A DNA stretch of 64,000 nucleotides from Mesorhizobium shangrilense (GCF_040537815.1 NZ_JBEWSZ010000013.1:1-64000); one strand, 5' to 3'. Counted from the stretch's first letter, positions 1-9,196 are shown. Notes: generated from the sequence alone by a model not told the origin. A program made the numbers and translations.

Positions 1-155
1 CTAGCTCGGTCCTTCACGACCGGCGGTTCATCGATCCCACCCCTCCCGCCGCCTGCGGGTGGTGAAGGCCCGCAGGCGGCAACCCACTTTGGCCTCCAAA
101 CGACGGAAAGTCATAAGACAAGCAGTTCACGTTTTGACGGAAGCGTAGCCTGCGT

Positions 156-623
156 TTGCGTCGTTATAGGGAATGTGATGCGAAGTGGCTTGAAATGAAG
201 CGGATGCGAGAAGAGGATGTTCCGGCGTTCGTGCGGGAGGTGGCCGCAACCGGCTGCGATATCTGTGCCGTCGGCCCGGGCTACTACTACTTGGGCGATA
301 GCGATGTTCCGCGGGGCAAGCGTACGGGGCTGTACAAGAAACTCGACGAAATCCAGGCGCGCTGCGGTAACCGCGACTACCTGCGTTACGACATCGCGGC
401 TTACCTGGCCTCGATTGGTCGCTATATCGACCCGCCGCCAACGCAAACAGACGCATCGCCCAGCGGGCCAGGTTCCACGTCAAATCGCGATCGACAAGGA
501 GTACGCTGGACTTTGGACAACTCCAAGCACCGAACTGGCTGCTACCCGACTTTCGCTCAGGCTTTCGCTCAGGCTTTCGCTTTTATCGCCCAATCCCTGG
601 ATGCGCAAACCAAATGCGGCTAG
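156..623 (+). CDS. hypothetical protein, possible conserved rhizobial small protein
   Basis: I do not recognise a family. The first ~90 residues look protein-like (aromatic and charged mix, GYYYLGDSD and YKKLDEIQ stretches), while the tail after about nt 480 is low in conservation signals and runs antiparallel over the HNH gene. The frame opens with TTG at 156; an ATG at 195 (MKRMREEDV) is an equally likely start, and neither has a clear ribosome site. The tail carries a 12-bp tandem repeat near 550-580. Either the C-terminus is a read-through into neighbouring DNA, or the gene was joined to it by rearrangement. No function is proposed. Confidence 0.4.
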   Translation: MRRYRECDAKWLEMKRMREEDVPAFVREVAATGCDICAVGPGYYYLGDSDVPRGKRTGLYKKLDEIQARCGNRDYLRYDIAAYLASIGRYIDPPPTQTDASPSGPGSTSNRDRQGVRWTLDNSKHRTGCYPTFAQAFAQAFAFIAQSLDAQTKCG

Positions 624-917
624 CCGGTAACTGAGCGAGCGTGACCCTATCACAGCGCTTTTTGCTTGGTGTGATTTTTGCATGCCGCGATGTTGATTGC
701 AGTGAAAGCATGCCGCGGCAAGATTGCTCAACTCGTCCGAGCCGCCATCCATTTTTGCTTTCTTGTGCTCGATGGTCAGGCGAGTTGGACCGGTCTTTGT
801 GAAATCCCGCCTACAGTAGCAACATTTCCCCCCTGACGCCGGCAGAGCTCGCGGCGCACCCATGCACGGTACTGAAGGTCTCTCAGATTTCCCATGTCCC
901 CACGAAAGAGAGACCAC
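480..917 (-). CDS. HNH endonuclease domain protein
   Basis: Small HNH-type nuclease-fold protein. It has a CCYC zinc-binding pair, then LTIEHKKAK holding the H of the motif, then SNLAAACFHCNQHRG with the second Cys pair and the final N/H residues. This arrangement is usual in stand-alone HNH proteins of mobile regions. The start is uncertain: GTG at 917, or ATG at 863 (MGAPRA), which still keeps the whole domain. The C-terminal third (SESLSESLSE) is encoded by a 12-bp tandem repeat and overlaps the opposite-strand gene, so the real end may differ. Substrate and role are unknown. Confidence 0.6.
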   Translation of the reverse strand: MVSLSWGHGKSERPSVPCMGAPRALPASGGKCCYCRRDFTKTGPTRLTIEHKKAKMDGGSDELSNLAAACFHCNQHRGMQKSHQAKSAVIGSRSLSYRLAAFGLRIQGLGDKSESLSESLSESRVAASSVLGVVQSPAYSLSIAI

Positions 918-1005
918 GAGAACATTTAGCCGTCAACGCGTTTTTACGAGGATCTCGCAAGACGAAAAGATTGACGATACTTTGACGCGGAAGGCGGCCT
1001 GGCAC

Positions 1006-1302
1006 ATGAGTGAAAGCGAGATATGGATGAAAAACAGATCGCGCCAAACGCCTGATCCAACCATCGCTACGGAAGTCCCTTGGGCGGACCATCTCACCGC
1101 CTACGACAACAAGCATCTCATGATGTATTTGAAACTCATCGACGCGTGCGCCGATAGTGCCAGCGAAGAAGAGATGGCGCAGGACATATTGGGTATCGAT
1201 ACGGTGAAGGAGCCGTTCCGCGCCCGGGAGGCTCTTCGCAGTCACCTCGAACGAGTGCGCTGGTTTATGAACAAGGGATACAAGGAACTGTTTTCAACCT
1301 AG
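1006..1302 (+). CDS. DUF2285 domain protein
   Basis: About 98 residues. The core VPWADHLTAYDNKH, then LKLIDACADSA, then REALRSHLERVRWF matches the DUF2285 pattern I know from alphaproteobacterial accessory regions, where such proteins often sit with transfer or integration genes. The family is suspected to bind DNA but has no firm function. I chose ATG 1006 (MSESEIW) because the open frame further upstream overlaps the HNH gene on the other strand and lacks the family pattern. Confidence 0.6.
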   Translation: MSESEIWMKNRSRQTPDPTIATEVPWADHLTAYDNKHLMMYLKLIDACADSASEEEMAQDILGIDTVKEPFRAREALRSHLERVRWFMNKGYKELFST

Positions 1303-1395
1303 CTGCCGAGATACCCACGGCGATGCAGGTTTGGCGATGCATCGTGCGGCGCCAACTGCCGCCAGGAGCGTGGTTTGGAAATATGGAGGAGGGCG

Positions 1396-1935
1396 ATGCC
1401 AAATACGCTTGTCATGATCATTAGGCATGCCGAGAAGCCGGTTCTAGGGGGTGCGGATTTTGGGGTCACAGAACAGGGCGAAAGTGATCCGGCATCGTTG
1501 ACCGTGCGTGGCTGGCAACGCGCGGGCGGGCTTTGCTCTTTCTTTTCAAAGCCGCCTGCGCCTATGGAAAAACCAGCATCGATTGTTGCGTCGGGCACGG
1601 TCAAAAAAGATGGTTCCGGAACCCGGAGCAAACGGCCTAGCCAAACAATCACCCCACTGGCAAGACGGCTCGGTCTTCAACCTGATGTCACGTATTCGAA
1701 GGGCCAAGAGGCGTTGGCGGCAGAAGCCATCCGCATAGCCCCAACACCTGTGTTGGTGAGCTGGCAGCACGAATCTATTCCTGGTTTGGCAGCTGCCCTC
1801 GTCGGTGGCGCGGGCATCGCCCCAGAATCCTGGCCGGACGAGGATTTCGACAGCATCTGGGTGTTGCAGAACGATGGCGCAGATGTCTGGTCATTCTCGC
1901 GTCAGAGCCAAGGGCTTCTCGACGGTGATGGATAA
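1396..1935 (+). CDS. histidine phosphatase superfamily (phosphoglycerate mutase-like) protein
   Basis: Predicted soluble protein of 179 residues. Its N-terminus carries IIRHAEKP, the RHxxK form of the catalytic RHG/RHA motif of histidine phosphatases, where the His would be phosphorylated. LVSWQHESIPGLA holds the C-terminal His of the active site. An AGGAGG-type ribosome site just before ATG 1396 fixes the start. It is followed by a short gap and a convergent small gene. The substrate cannot be told from the sequence. Confidence 0.65.
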   Translation: MPNTLVMIIRHAEKPVLGGADFGVTEQGESDPASLTVRGWQRAGGLCSFFSKPPAPMEKPASIVASGTVKKDGSGTRSKRPSQTITPLARRLGLQPDVTYSKGQEALAAEAIRIAPTPVLVSWQHESIPGLAAALVGGAGIAPESWPDEDFDSIWVLQNDGADVWSFSRQSQGLLDGDG

Positions 1936-2014
1936 TGATTCGACACTGACGGCGTGAAGGGCCGCGTCCGCTTCAGTCCTGATGCCGTCAAATCGCGGGT
2001 TGCAGTGCCGTCTT

Positions 2015-2212
2015 TTAGGACGCGCCTGGCTGCTCCCGCACGATCCAATCCAGCATGTCTGGGTCAATCTGATCGTCGCCGGTGAAATCCCTGATCATTT
2101 GGGCGGCATATTCGCGCGACTGGCTTTCCGGGATTTCCCCTTCGATGATCGCACGGCGGACGGCGCTTCGCAGGATTTCGCAATCGAATGCAGACACCTT
2201 GGCGCGTGACAT
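2015..2212 (-). CDS. small conserved hypothetical protein
   Basis: 65 residues, acidic, predicted helical (CEILRSAVRRAIIEGEIPE, then MIRDFTGDDQIDPDMLDWI). I place the start at ATG 2212 because AGGAGC precedes it at normal spacing; the frame stays open upstream to 2512, but that part looks non-coding. It resembles short proteins of unknown function that recur on rhizobial symbiotic replicons (from memory). No function can be given. Confidence 0.5.
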   Translation of the reverse strand: MSRAKVSAFDCEILRSAVRRAIIEGEIPESQSREYAAQMIRDFTGDDQIDPDMLDWIVREQPGAS

Positions 2213-2539
2213 TGTCAGGCTCCTGGACATAGGCGGAAGCTCAACGCCCAAGCCTCCGCAATGCCCTTTATTCGGTACGGGCGATTTGGGGATCATACGC
2301 CTTACCGCGCATTTCGCGAGTCGAACGAACGCGGGTCCATCAACCCGACCCCTGCTCGTCACCACGGGAATGATTGTTGTGAGGGCGAGCATGCCATCAC
2401 ACTCGGCGCCATGCGGTTGGCAGTTGCCTTCTGCGTTGCTGGTCTGCCCGGAGCTGATGACGTTCCCTTCTAGTCGGCGCAACCGTCTTGTCCCGATCCT
2501 GCCCGCTCGCAAAGGCGATTTCTGACCAGACTGGCCCTG

Positions 2540-3310
2540 TTTCTCTTATTGAGTTGGATCTGGAAACGCGAAAAAAACAACTCTTTTGGTCGAGGCTTAT
2601 GTGGAGACGTATGGTCCGACGTCTTATACAGCCATCGACATCAATCACTCGATCTTAGAGAGAGCGGCTCAAAATATATCCTTTCATCAACATCGGAGTT
2701 GAACTTCTTAGGAATCGTAGGAACCTACCAAACATGACTCGCAAAGACCAAAGAGCTGTCTGGCCGGAAGCTATTAGTTTCCTTGGGCAGCGCGATCGAG
2801 AACTTGTACGATGACGAATTGTATTATCTCCTCCTATCGGCGCGGGCAGCCTTGTCTCCTGGCGGCTATTTTGTGGTCGGAATAGATTTAGACAAGGAGA
2901 CTGATATACTGGAAGTAGCCCACAATAATCAAATGGCTATCCTAGGCAATCTCTGCGTCCTACAACATCTGAATTGGCGTTTCAGCGGAAACTTTGAGAT
3001 ATTTCAGTTTCGGCACGTAGCGTTTCACAACAAATCGCTCCAGCGTGTCGAAGCCCACCTGGAGGCTATGCAGGCCCAATCAATCAATCTCCAAAAACTG
3101 AATTTTTCCTTTTAGCTAGAAAAAGGCGAGATGATCAGGACGGAGATCATGCGAAAAGTTGAGCTGCATGCGTTTCATGACATGTTTATTGAGTATGGCT
3201 TCCACCCGGTGCAGCATTGGACCGATTCTTACAAGCGATATGCGGTATGTCTCTTTCAACTGTCGGATAAGTCCACGAAGTTCGACTCGGAAGCTCCCCC
3301 GGCGGGCTAG
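2540..3310 (+). pseudogene. decayed histidine-specific SAM methyltransferase (EgtD/Methyltransf_33-like)
   Basis: Pieces of one protein lie in successive frames. LIELDLETRKKQ (near 2550) and YGPTSYTAIDINHSILERA (near 2610-2670) look like the SAM-binding start. Next comes KLLVSLGSAIENLYDDEL, then ALSPGGYFVVGIDLDKE and FRHVAFHNKSLQRVE (2768-3112). Without a further shift, after an amber stop at 3113-3115, MIRTEIMRKVELHAF and FHPVQHWTD run to a TAG at 3308. The order matches EgtD-type methyltransferases, which trimethylate histidine in ergothioneine synthesis. At least one frameshift and one in-frame stop make it a pseudogene. The low GC relative to its neighbours suggests separate ancestry. Confidence 0.55.
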
Positions 3311-3972
3311 CCTTCAATGAGGACGTTGAATCGCCGCTCGAAGCTAGTGTTGCTCCTCACCAGCAATGGCGATCGAACGGTTCGCTAGGTCGACTCAGGA
3401 TGGCCAGTACAGTCTCAGCTTGGGAGTTATCATAATGTTTGGAAACCGCGACTTTGGGATCAACGTCATTCGTGCCCAACCGGGTACGTATGCTTGTGGT
3501 ATGGGTCTGGGGTCTCGATGAGGTGTACCCTGGCTTTCCCGGTGATGTGCGGAACGCAAGTGCGTATCGGCGCCTCGCCGGCCTTCACCGTCCGCGACTA
3601 CAGGGAGCGATCAGTGTTCGGCCGGGCGGAGTTGGTCAGGTTACGCAGCCCGGGCGAGCGCGGATCGCGCTTGGCAGCTGACGGGTGACGAGGCGCGGTT
3701 CTTGGCGCGGTCGATTCGTTCTGGTCTCGATTTGGAAACCCACCACGAGAAATGCCGGGCCGCCCAGTAGGTGGACCGTTGCGCCCGCCACAAACATCGT
3801 GCGCAACAGTCGCTGAGAGAGGGCGGCATTCCCAACAGCACGCCCGCACCATCCGAAAGTTTTTCCAATCCTCGATGCGCTGCGCGAGTGCCGAAGGCCA
3901 AGAAATTCGACAGGCCCTGAGAGAAAAAGCGCACGCAGATGCGCGTCGCCCGCCGGAACGAACTTACGGAGC
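3311..3972. other. gene-poor stretch upstream of the effector
   Basis: I find no convincing gene here. Short frames such as LTGDEARFLARSIRSG (about 3680-3720) look like scraps of a lost protein but I cannot name it. The only assigned element nearby is the tts box at the right-hand end. Confidence 0.4.
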
Positions 3973-4012
3973 GTCAGCTGGCTGTCAGCTCGCTCGAGTA
4001 CCTCTCTTCGAG
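3973..4012 (+). promoter_or_regulatory. tts box (TtsI-binding promoter) of the NopP-like gene
   Basis: Begins GTCAGCTGGCTG and continues through GCTCGAGTACCT. Aligned without gaps to the clear tts box at 53810-53771 it agrees at about 20 of the first 31 positions, including GTCAGCT and GAGTA. It lies ~64 bp before the start codon, as expected for a TtsI-dependent effector gene. It is more degenerate than the other box. Confidence 0.6.
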
Positions 4013-4075
4013 AGCGACCTAACTAGCTCAAACTCATATCGAAAGACTTCCGCCAAAAGAAAGGAACCGAATACC

Positions 4076-4942
4076 ATGTACGGTCGTATCAGTGGCTCAT
4101 CCGCAAGCTCCAGCCAAGCTAACGACCCGGTACTGTCAAACGACAGCGACGGCTTTGGGCAAGCGCTTGCGCGCATGGCGCCGCCTGATCTCAACGCGAG
4201 TTCGTCTTCAGCGCCGGCACGGCCGTACTCGCTAGTTTCACAGCCTCCTATCGTGGAGATCGACAGGTCTTCGTTCAGTCGGAAAGCGAGAGACTTTTAC
4301 GGCGATGAAATCAAACACATCGCGGACAATCCGCAAGAGTACTCGGATTTCGTGTCCTCAAAAGCCGCGCGCACGGCAATGGTTGCAAGGCTCGGCGGTG
4401 GCACTCACGATGATACCGACGAGGCGCGATATTTTAGTTATCAGCTAGGTGGAACAAGCGCTGGCCTCTTACGAACAGAAGGCGGATTCAGGACTAGAGG
4501 AGAACCGTGGCAGGACCAGTTCCCCGGGAAAAAACGCGTCACATCCATCGTGGATCTTCGGGTTACTCATCCACTGGTCGAGAATGCAGGCGATATTCTG
4601 CTTGAACATCAACTTCGACTCGACGGCAACCGGGCGCTGGTCATGTCACGACCTGCTGCGACGGAAAATGAAGCTCGTCTAGACCAGATGGGCTTTGTTC
4701 CCGTGGGTGACAATCAGTGGCTACTTGATCCTAGCCAGCACCCCGACAAATGGGCGAAAAATAGTGAGGGTGAATGGCAGCGGGCTGACAAGCCTTGTCT
4801 ATATCTCTCCAAAGCCGAGGATTCCGACGGGGAAGAAAGTGTTGAGGCGAGTTCCAGCGAAGCTAGCTACGAGTCAGACTCGTCCGGCGATGACCCGTCT
4901 TGGTATTTCGAAAATCTCAATTTAAACCAAGAGCGGCATTGA
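4076..4942 (+). CDS. nopP: type III secreted effector, NopP-like
   Basis: 288 residues. Starts MYGRISGSSASSS, with a Ser-rich, disordered N-terminus typical of a type III secretion signal. The body includes FSRKARDFYGDEIKHI, SDFVSSKAARTAMVARLGGG, THPLVENAGDILLEHQ and GFVPVGDNQWLLDPSQHPD, which I recall as NopP (NGR234 Y4yP, Bradyrhizobium NopP). NopP proteins enter the host root cell and affect nodulation compatibility; their biochemical action is not settled. The C-terminus is acidic and Ser-rich. ATG 4076 has AAGGAA upstream and a tts box 64 bp before it; a longer open frame from 3752 would place the tts box inside the gene and is rejected. No secretion apparatus genes are in the window. 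Confidence 0.72.
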   Translation: MYGRISGSSASSSQANDPVLSNDSDGFGQALARMAPPDLNASSSSAPARPYSLVSQPPIVEIDRSSFSRKARDFYGDEIKHIADNPQEYSDFVSSKAARTAMVARLGGGTHDDTDEARYFSYQLGGTSAGLLRTEGGFRTRGEPWQDQFPGKKRVTSIVDLRVTHPLVENAGDILLEHQLRLDGNRALVMSRPAATENEARLDQMGFVPVGDNQWLLDPSQHPDKWAKNSEGEWQRADKPCLYLSKAEDSDGEESVEASSSEASYESDSSGDDPSWYFENLNLNQERH

Positions 4943-5175
4943 AGAGATACTCAGGTAGTTCCCTTCTCGTCCTCGTTCGCTCCTGGGTGAGGATAGAAGT
5001 ATTGAGCGTGGGAGGCGCACCCTTCCCACGCCAAAACCTCTCAGCGCTGGCATGGCCGACTGCAGCCGATTTCATCGGCGTCACCTTGCCGGCGCCGATG
5101 CCAGGCGGGATGCTGACGACAGCGGGTGGTGTCACATTAATTGAGGGGTAAGGAGATTGAGGTAGCAGCGCGCTC

Positions 5176-5436
5176 ATGACCGTGAGTGCACCGACCTACA
5201 AGAAACACCGCTATCCGATCGAAATCGTGGCCCGTGCTGTCTGGCTCTACTTCCGCTTCAATCTGAGCCTGCGCGATGTCGAAGAAATGCTGCTCGATCG
5301 CGGGATCGTCGTTTCCTACGAGACCATCCGCCGATAGTGCCGAAAGCACGGCCCTGATTATGCGCGCCGCATACGCCGCAAGGCACCAACGAAAGACGAT
5401 GTCTGGCATCTGGATGAAGTCGTGGTGCGTCTCCCC
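5176..5436 (+). pseudogene. IS6-family (IS26-like) transposase N-terminal remnant
   Basis: The frame from ATG 5176 gives YKKHRYPIEIVARAVWLYF, LSLRDVEEMLLDRGI and VSYETIRR, then TAG at 5335-5337 where the family has Trp, then ARRIRRKAPTKDDVWHLDE with the first catalytic Asp. Homology stops near 5436, so roughly two thirds of the transposase, including the remaining DDE residues, is missing. It is inactive on both counts. The truncation abuts the 3' side of the MucR-like gene. Confidence 0.8.
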
Positions 5437-5496
5437 ATAAGAGAGGATGCGTCTGTCAAAGCAAAAAGTCAGAACCCGCGAGCAAGCGGGGAGGCT

Positions 5497-6051
5497 TCAC
5501 CCTGGCGTTTTGACTACTGGCCTGCGGCCGAGTCCGGCGGACTTCGCAAGGAGGGACCGCCGGGCGGCATAATTGGGCGCCACCATCGGGTAGTCAGGAC
5601 CAAGTCCCCATTTTGCTCTATAACCCTCAGGTGTCAGGCCATAATTGGCTCGGAGATGCCGTTTGAGAGACTTGAATTTTTTTCCGTCCTCTAGGCAGAT
5701 GATATAGTCGGGGAACACGGACCGCTTGTGATTGACCGCCGGAACGAGCTCAGCTTCTGGTGAAGCAGGCGGTTGTACAATCCCCCTCAACGCAGAATTG
5801 ACACTCGAGATCAAGTCCGGAAGATCGGCGACAGGGATCGGGTTTTTCTGGACGAAGGCCGCAACGATATCTACCGTAAGGCCTAACAAATCAACGCCTG
5901 GCTGTTCGGCATCCTCCTCATCCACGGTGGTCAGTTCAGTATTGTCCTCCTCCACGCTCGTCTTTTCGGTATTGTCATCATCCATGCCGGCCTGATTGGT
6001 ATTGTCCTCATCGACGCTAGTCTTTTCGGTATTGTCGTCAGTCATAGTCAT
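5497..6051 (-). CDS. MucR/Ros-family transcriptional regulator with acidic repeat N-terminus
   Basis: 184 residues. The C-terminal half (from SVFPDYIICLEDGKKFKSLK through YGLTPEGYRAKWGLGPDYP to YAARRSLLAKSAGLG) is the Ros/MucR DNA-binding domain, a global regulator fold for exopolysaccharide, motility and symbiosis genes. The usual zinc ligands are incomplete: the second Cys is Asp (CLED) and one His is Asn (RANYG), as in the zinc-free Ml proteins reported from Mesorhizobium loti. Ahead of the domain lie about five acidic 10-residue repeats (DDNTEKTSVDE pattern), an unusual extension. AGGAG seven bases before ATG 6051 sets the start; GTG 6057 is an alternative. Confidence 0.8.
   Translation of the reverse strand: MTMTDDNTEKTSVDEDNTNQAGMDDDNTEKTSVEEDNTELTTVDEEDAEQPGVDLLGLTVDIVAAFVQKNPIPVADLPDLISSVNSALRGIVQPPASPEAELVPAVNHKRSVFPDYIICLEDGKKFKSLKRHLRANYGLTPEGYRAKWGLGPDYPMVAPNYAARRSLLAKSAGLGRRPVVKTPG
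5903..6042 (-). repeat. ~30-bp tandem repeats encoding acidic decapeptides
   Basis: About 4.5 units of 30 bp inside the MucR-like gene. Each encodes a variant of D/E-D/E-D-N-T-E-x-T-x-V/M. Units differ at several bases, mostly keeping the acidic and Thr residues, so the repeat seems to be an old expansion under some constraint. Confidence 0.75.
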
Positions 6052-6358
6052 AAACACGCTCCTTGCTATTTGTCTGCCTTCCTGAGAAGTTGATGGTCAA
6101 ACACGCACGGCGCAAATTGACAGCATCATCTCTGAAGGCGTTTACTGCACATTCCGATTGTGGCTTCCAGTGTATCCATCCAAATGGTATGGTAACCTGT
6201 CATCTCGAGTACGATGAGTTAGGGTTGCCCAACACTCCCAACGAAGAATACGTTCTTGCCCAAGTGAGAGCAGAGCCCGATTTGGGGCCATTCACTTCGC
6301 CAGCACGATCGCCGGCCCCAATCGGCGCGGATACCTTGCCGCTGGCTCTATTGCCATC

Positions 6359-6562
6359 CTACGTGTCAGGCTTGGCATTGTTGCCTCTTGAGGCCCAAGT
6401 TGCCCTAACTTGATCGCTGGCTTCAAGATAAGCCATCTCGAGCAAATAGGTCAGGAAGCTCTCACCGTCTGCCTGCGCTATCTGATGAATTTCTCTCAAC
6501 ATCGCCTGGGCAAACTGCAAGTTCTGTAATCTGGACTGTTTCACTGGGATTCCGGCTTCCAA
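6359..6562 (-). CDS. small hypothetical protein
   Basis: 67 residues, helical and Gln/Leu rich (QSRLQNLQFAQAMLREIHQ, then FLTYLLEMAYLEASDQVR). TTG at 6562 is the likely start because GAGGAG precedes it at eight bases. It resembles short symbiotic-region proteins I cannot name. It is read toward the MucR-like gene, with ~300 bp between them. Confidence 0.5.
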   Translation of the reverse strand: MEAGIPVKQSRLQNLQFAQAMLREIHQIAQADGESFLTYLLEMAYLEASDQVRATWASRGNNAKPDT

Positions 6563-6796
6563 ACGGCTTTCTCCTCAAAGACAACTGAAACTCGCTCTAA
6601 CCGGAAATCCGACCCTCTGAGAGGTTCTGGCTACGCCCGTGATCAGGTCGGATGCTCGATCAACATACAGTCGCCGAAGACGGCATTTTGTCGCATGACC
6701 ACCTCATTTCTCCCAATCCAAGCGAATCCGGCTGCCTTGTCGGCCCTGTTTCGGAAGACGGGTGGATCTCGTTTTCATGATGGGAACCTCACGCTA

Positions 6797-8107
6797 CTAT
6801 TGCGTTTTGACCGGCAAGGGCTTGCGGCTGCGTTCGCTGGATTGATCTTGCCATGGGACGGCAGCCGCGGCGCCGAGCGATCCCGGCTTCGGTTTCCTGG
6901 GAGGCCTCGGTAAACGTTCGAAGCGGCGGCTCGTTTCCATGAGCCTTCCGACCGCACCCGAGGGTTCGACGCTCGCCTTGTGGCGAACTGTCGACACCAT
7001 CGCGAATGCGAGCATGACGAGCGAGACGTGGCGATGCCATCCGTGCCAAGAACGGGTTTCGTTATGGTCGAGGCCCAGTTCGTTCGTCGCAGTGCGAAGG
7101 CCCTCCTCAACAATCCTGCAGCATTGGTGCACTGCGACAAGGGTTTCGATCTCGGTTCCGACTGGAGACCATGTTGAAAAGTAGCTGAGAGCCTGGTTCG
7201 CATCGCGTCGGATCAAGAGCCCTGCGGTCCAGAGGCCTGAGCGGGTTTTATTGAATTGCGCGAGGTCCGTGTCAGTGAACGGGCAGTAGGCCCATGATTC
7301 AGAGGCCTGGAGCGCCTCTCCCGGGGGGAGACTCCGCCAAACGGAGAGATCGAGGTTCCGTGCGATATCTTCGGCCGTTCCTCCTTCCGCAAAAAAGCGA
7401 TTTCGGAAAGCGGAATGATGGTTTGCGCTAACGGCGAGCACGTATCCCTTGGATCTGCGTCGTAGGGCCATCTCGATGTCGACGCCACTGTAGACCAAGT
7501 CGACAGCTACCCAACTGAAGGATACGTCGGCTGCGACGATACGCGCGATCATATCAAGTGCCAGGCGGGACTTTGTCGCGAAAGTCCTGCCCGCAGGCAC
7601 GTAGGCCCGCGCCAAGCGGGCAGGGTCTTCCGTCCAGGCCCTCGGCAGATACAGCACGCGATCGACGAAAGCGTTTCCGTGCTTGGATGCATAGGCGGCG
7701 AACACGCCGATCTGGCAGTTGGCCATCTTGCCCGTCGAGACATTGACCTGCCGCGCTACCCCGCAGGACGTCTTGCCTTGCTTGACGAAACCCATCTCAT
7801 CGATCACCAGGACCGCGTCGGCGTCAGCCAACGTTTCGAGGGCATATTCGCGCACAATGTCGCGCAGGGCGTCTGCGTCCCACCTGCCCCTTCCGAGAAT
7901 GGCCTGTTGGCGCCACGGCCCAGGGTCACCCGCAGCCTCGGCGCGCATCCACCCGGTTTTGCGATGCGCATCCCGGAGCAGGCCTTCAAGGAACAGTCCG
8001 GCCGAAATCGCCACACGTTCCTGAGGGAAAAGTCCCCTGATCCGGGACTTCACCTCGCGTAGTGCCGAGGCCCAGATCTCTAGTGTCATTTCAATCGATT
8101 CAACCAT
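6797..8107 (-). mobile_element. IS701-family transposase, complete
   Basis: 436 residues, full length for the family. The DDE triad can be read as D in VLVIDEMGFVKQG, D in WVAVDLVYSG and E in ETRSWHGWHRHVSL; the GWHRH block is a family mark. It catalyses cut-and-paste movement of the element. ATG 8107 is used; the frame opens six bases earlier with TTG. I could not identify terminal inverted repeats by eye, so the element ends are not given. The flanks (6563-6796 and 8108-8380) contain no other gene that I can support. Confidence 0.85.
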
Positions 8108-8902
8108 TATCAATAACCCCCCTTTGGCCGCCCGGCACAGAATCGAAAAAAATAACTAATTTACATGTGAAGCGCAATTGTAATACTGGTTTCGCTCTCC
8201 GTTGTTTTTTACCGATAACAGTAATGCTATGGCGACAATTTGGGCGGCGCACAACTCTCACATTCACTTGTTTAGGACAAGCTTGACTTAACAACTGGCG
8301 ATTGCCATAACCACGATGCAGTCGAGAATGCAAGCATCGCAGCGAAGGATAAACGTGAGATTGGCTTTACGGCCTGCGCTATAATATTATACATGTATAA
8401 TAAGAGTTGACCAGCCGTGGATAAGAAGCCGCTTATCAAGAAGCTAATAGAAGAAGCAAAAGGTGGAAACCTGACTTTACGCCGCTGACATTTCAGTCAG
8501 TACGTCATGTCTGCTTATATGAAGTCCTCATTGATCAAATTTGTCAGTGAGTAATTCGCGCCCAGTAGCGTAATCCCTCTGGCTTTGAAGTTAGCACATG
8601 GCGTGAACTTGCTTGCATCTCAGTGCAGTCGATCTCTGCTCGAATGCACCAAGCGGTTGCAGGAGAGTACTTGCGAACAAAGAGAAGAGAGCTGGGATGA
8701 CCGGGGGTTCGATGGTGCGCGGCTTGCAAAGATTTATGGTCAACGCAAGAGAGACCTTTTCGAAAGAGGAACGAACGTTCCCAAGAAGGGCTGACCCCAA
8801 CGAGACACCAGGCTAAATTAAAGGGCGCCGCCTGTTCCACCGGGCGTTTCGATGCCGGCGGTGTGGCTTTGGTGAGGCAGCGGGCAGGGCGGTGCAGCGA
8901 CT
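8108..8902. other. gene-poor stretch between IS701 and parDE
   Basis: There is no gene I can support here. It holds the 18-bp palindrome described separately and, 15 bases past it, a possible 23-codon frame from GTG 8417 (MDKKPLIKKLIEEA). Short frames around 8600-8800 show scattered protein-like pieces but no known motif. Confidence 0.4.
8385..8402. promoter_or_regulatory. perfect 18-bp palindrome, possible operator
   Basis: TATTATACATGTATAATA reads identically on both strands. It is AT-rich inside a moderately GC-rich area, which suits a dimeric repressor site. The regulator is unknown. It also contains TATAAT-like promoter -10 sequences in both directions. Confidence 0.4.
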
Positions 8903-9196
8903 TTACAGGGCCTGCGGCCACTGTTGGGCGGCGTGCATGACAGTCAGGATTTCGACAGTATCGCCGTTGACGTGATAGGGGATGATATAGGGTATATCAG
9001 CCAAAACCAGCTCCCGCGTCGTCCTGATGCGTCCGATGCGACCCATGGCCGGTTGCTCGGCCAGGTGCTCCGCCGCTGACACAATGCGCGCAACGACACG
9101 GCCGGCGGCATCGGGGCTGTCTTTCCCGATGAGGGCGCCGATTTCGTCAAGCCGCCGCAACGCCCGCTGGGTCCAGCGGATTCTTTTACGGCTCAT
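8903..9196 (-). CDS. parE: RelE/ParE-family toxin
   Basis: 97 residues, usual ParE length. Family signs: RIRWTQRALRRLDEIGALI at the N-terminus, VARIVSAAEHLAEQPAMGR in the middle, and RELVLADIPYIIPYHV with EILTVMHAAQQWP at the end. ParE toxins act on DNA gyrase, RelE toxins cut mRNA on the ribosome; the sequence fits the ParE branch better, but the target is inferred. It overlaps the antitoxin gene upstream by four bases (ATGA), so the pair is translationally coupled, antitoxin first. Confidence 0.85.
   Translation of the reverse strand: MSRKRIRWTQRALRRLDEIGALIGKDSPDAAGRVVARIVSAAEHLAEQPAMGRIGRIRTTRELVLADIPYIIPYHVNGDTVEILTVMHAAQQWPQAL

Noticed and set aside
3752..4075. N-terminal extension of the NopP-like frame
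   Set aside because: The frame is open but the tts box lies inside it, there is no ribosome site for it, and family similarity begins at MYGRIS (4076).
6063..6413. Plus-strand gene between the MucR-like gene and the small minus-strand gene
   Set aside because: No ribosome site and no family pattern, and it overlaps a better supported minus-strand gene at its end.
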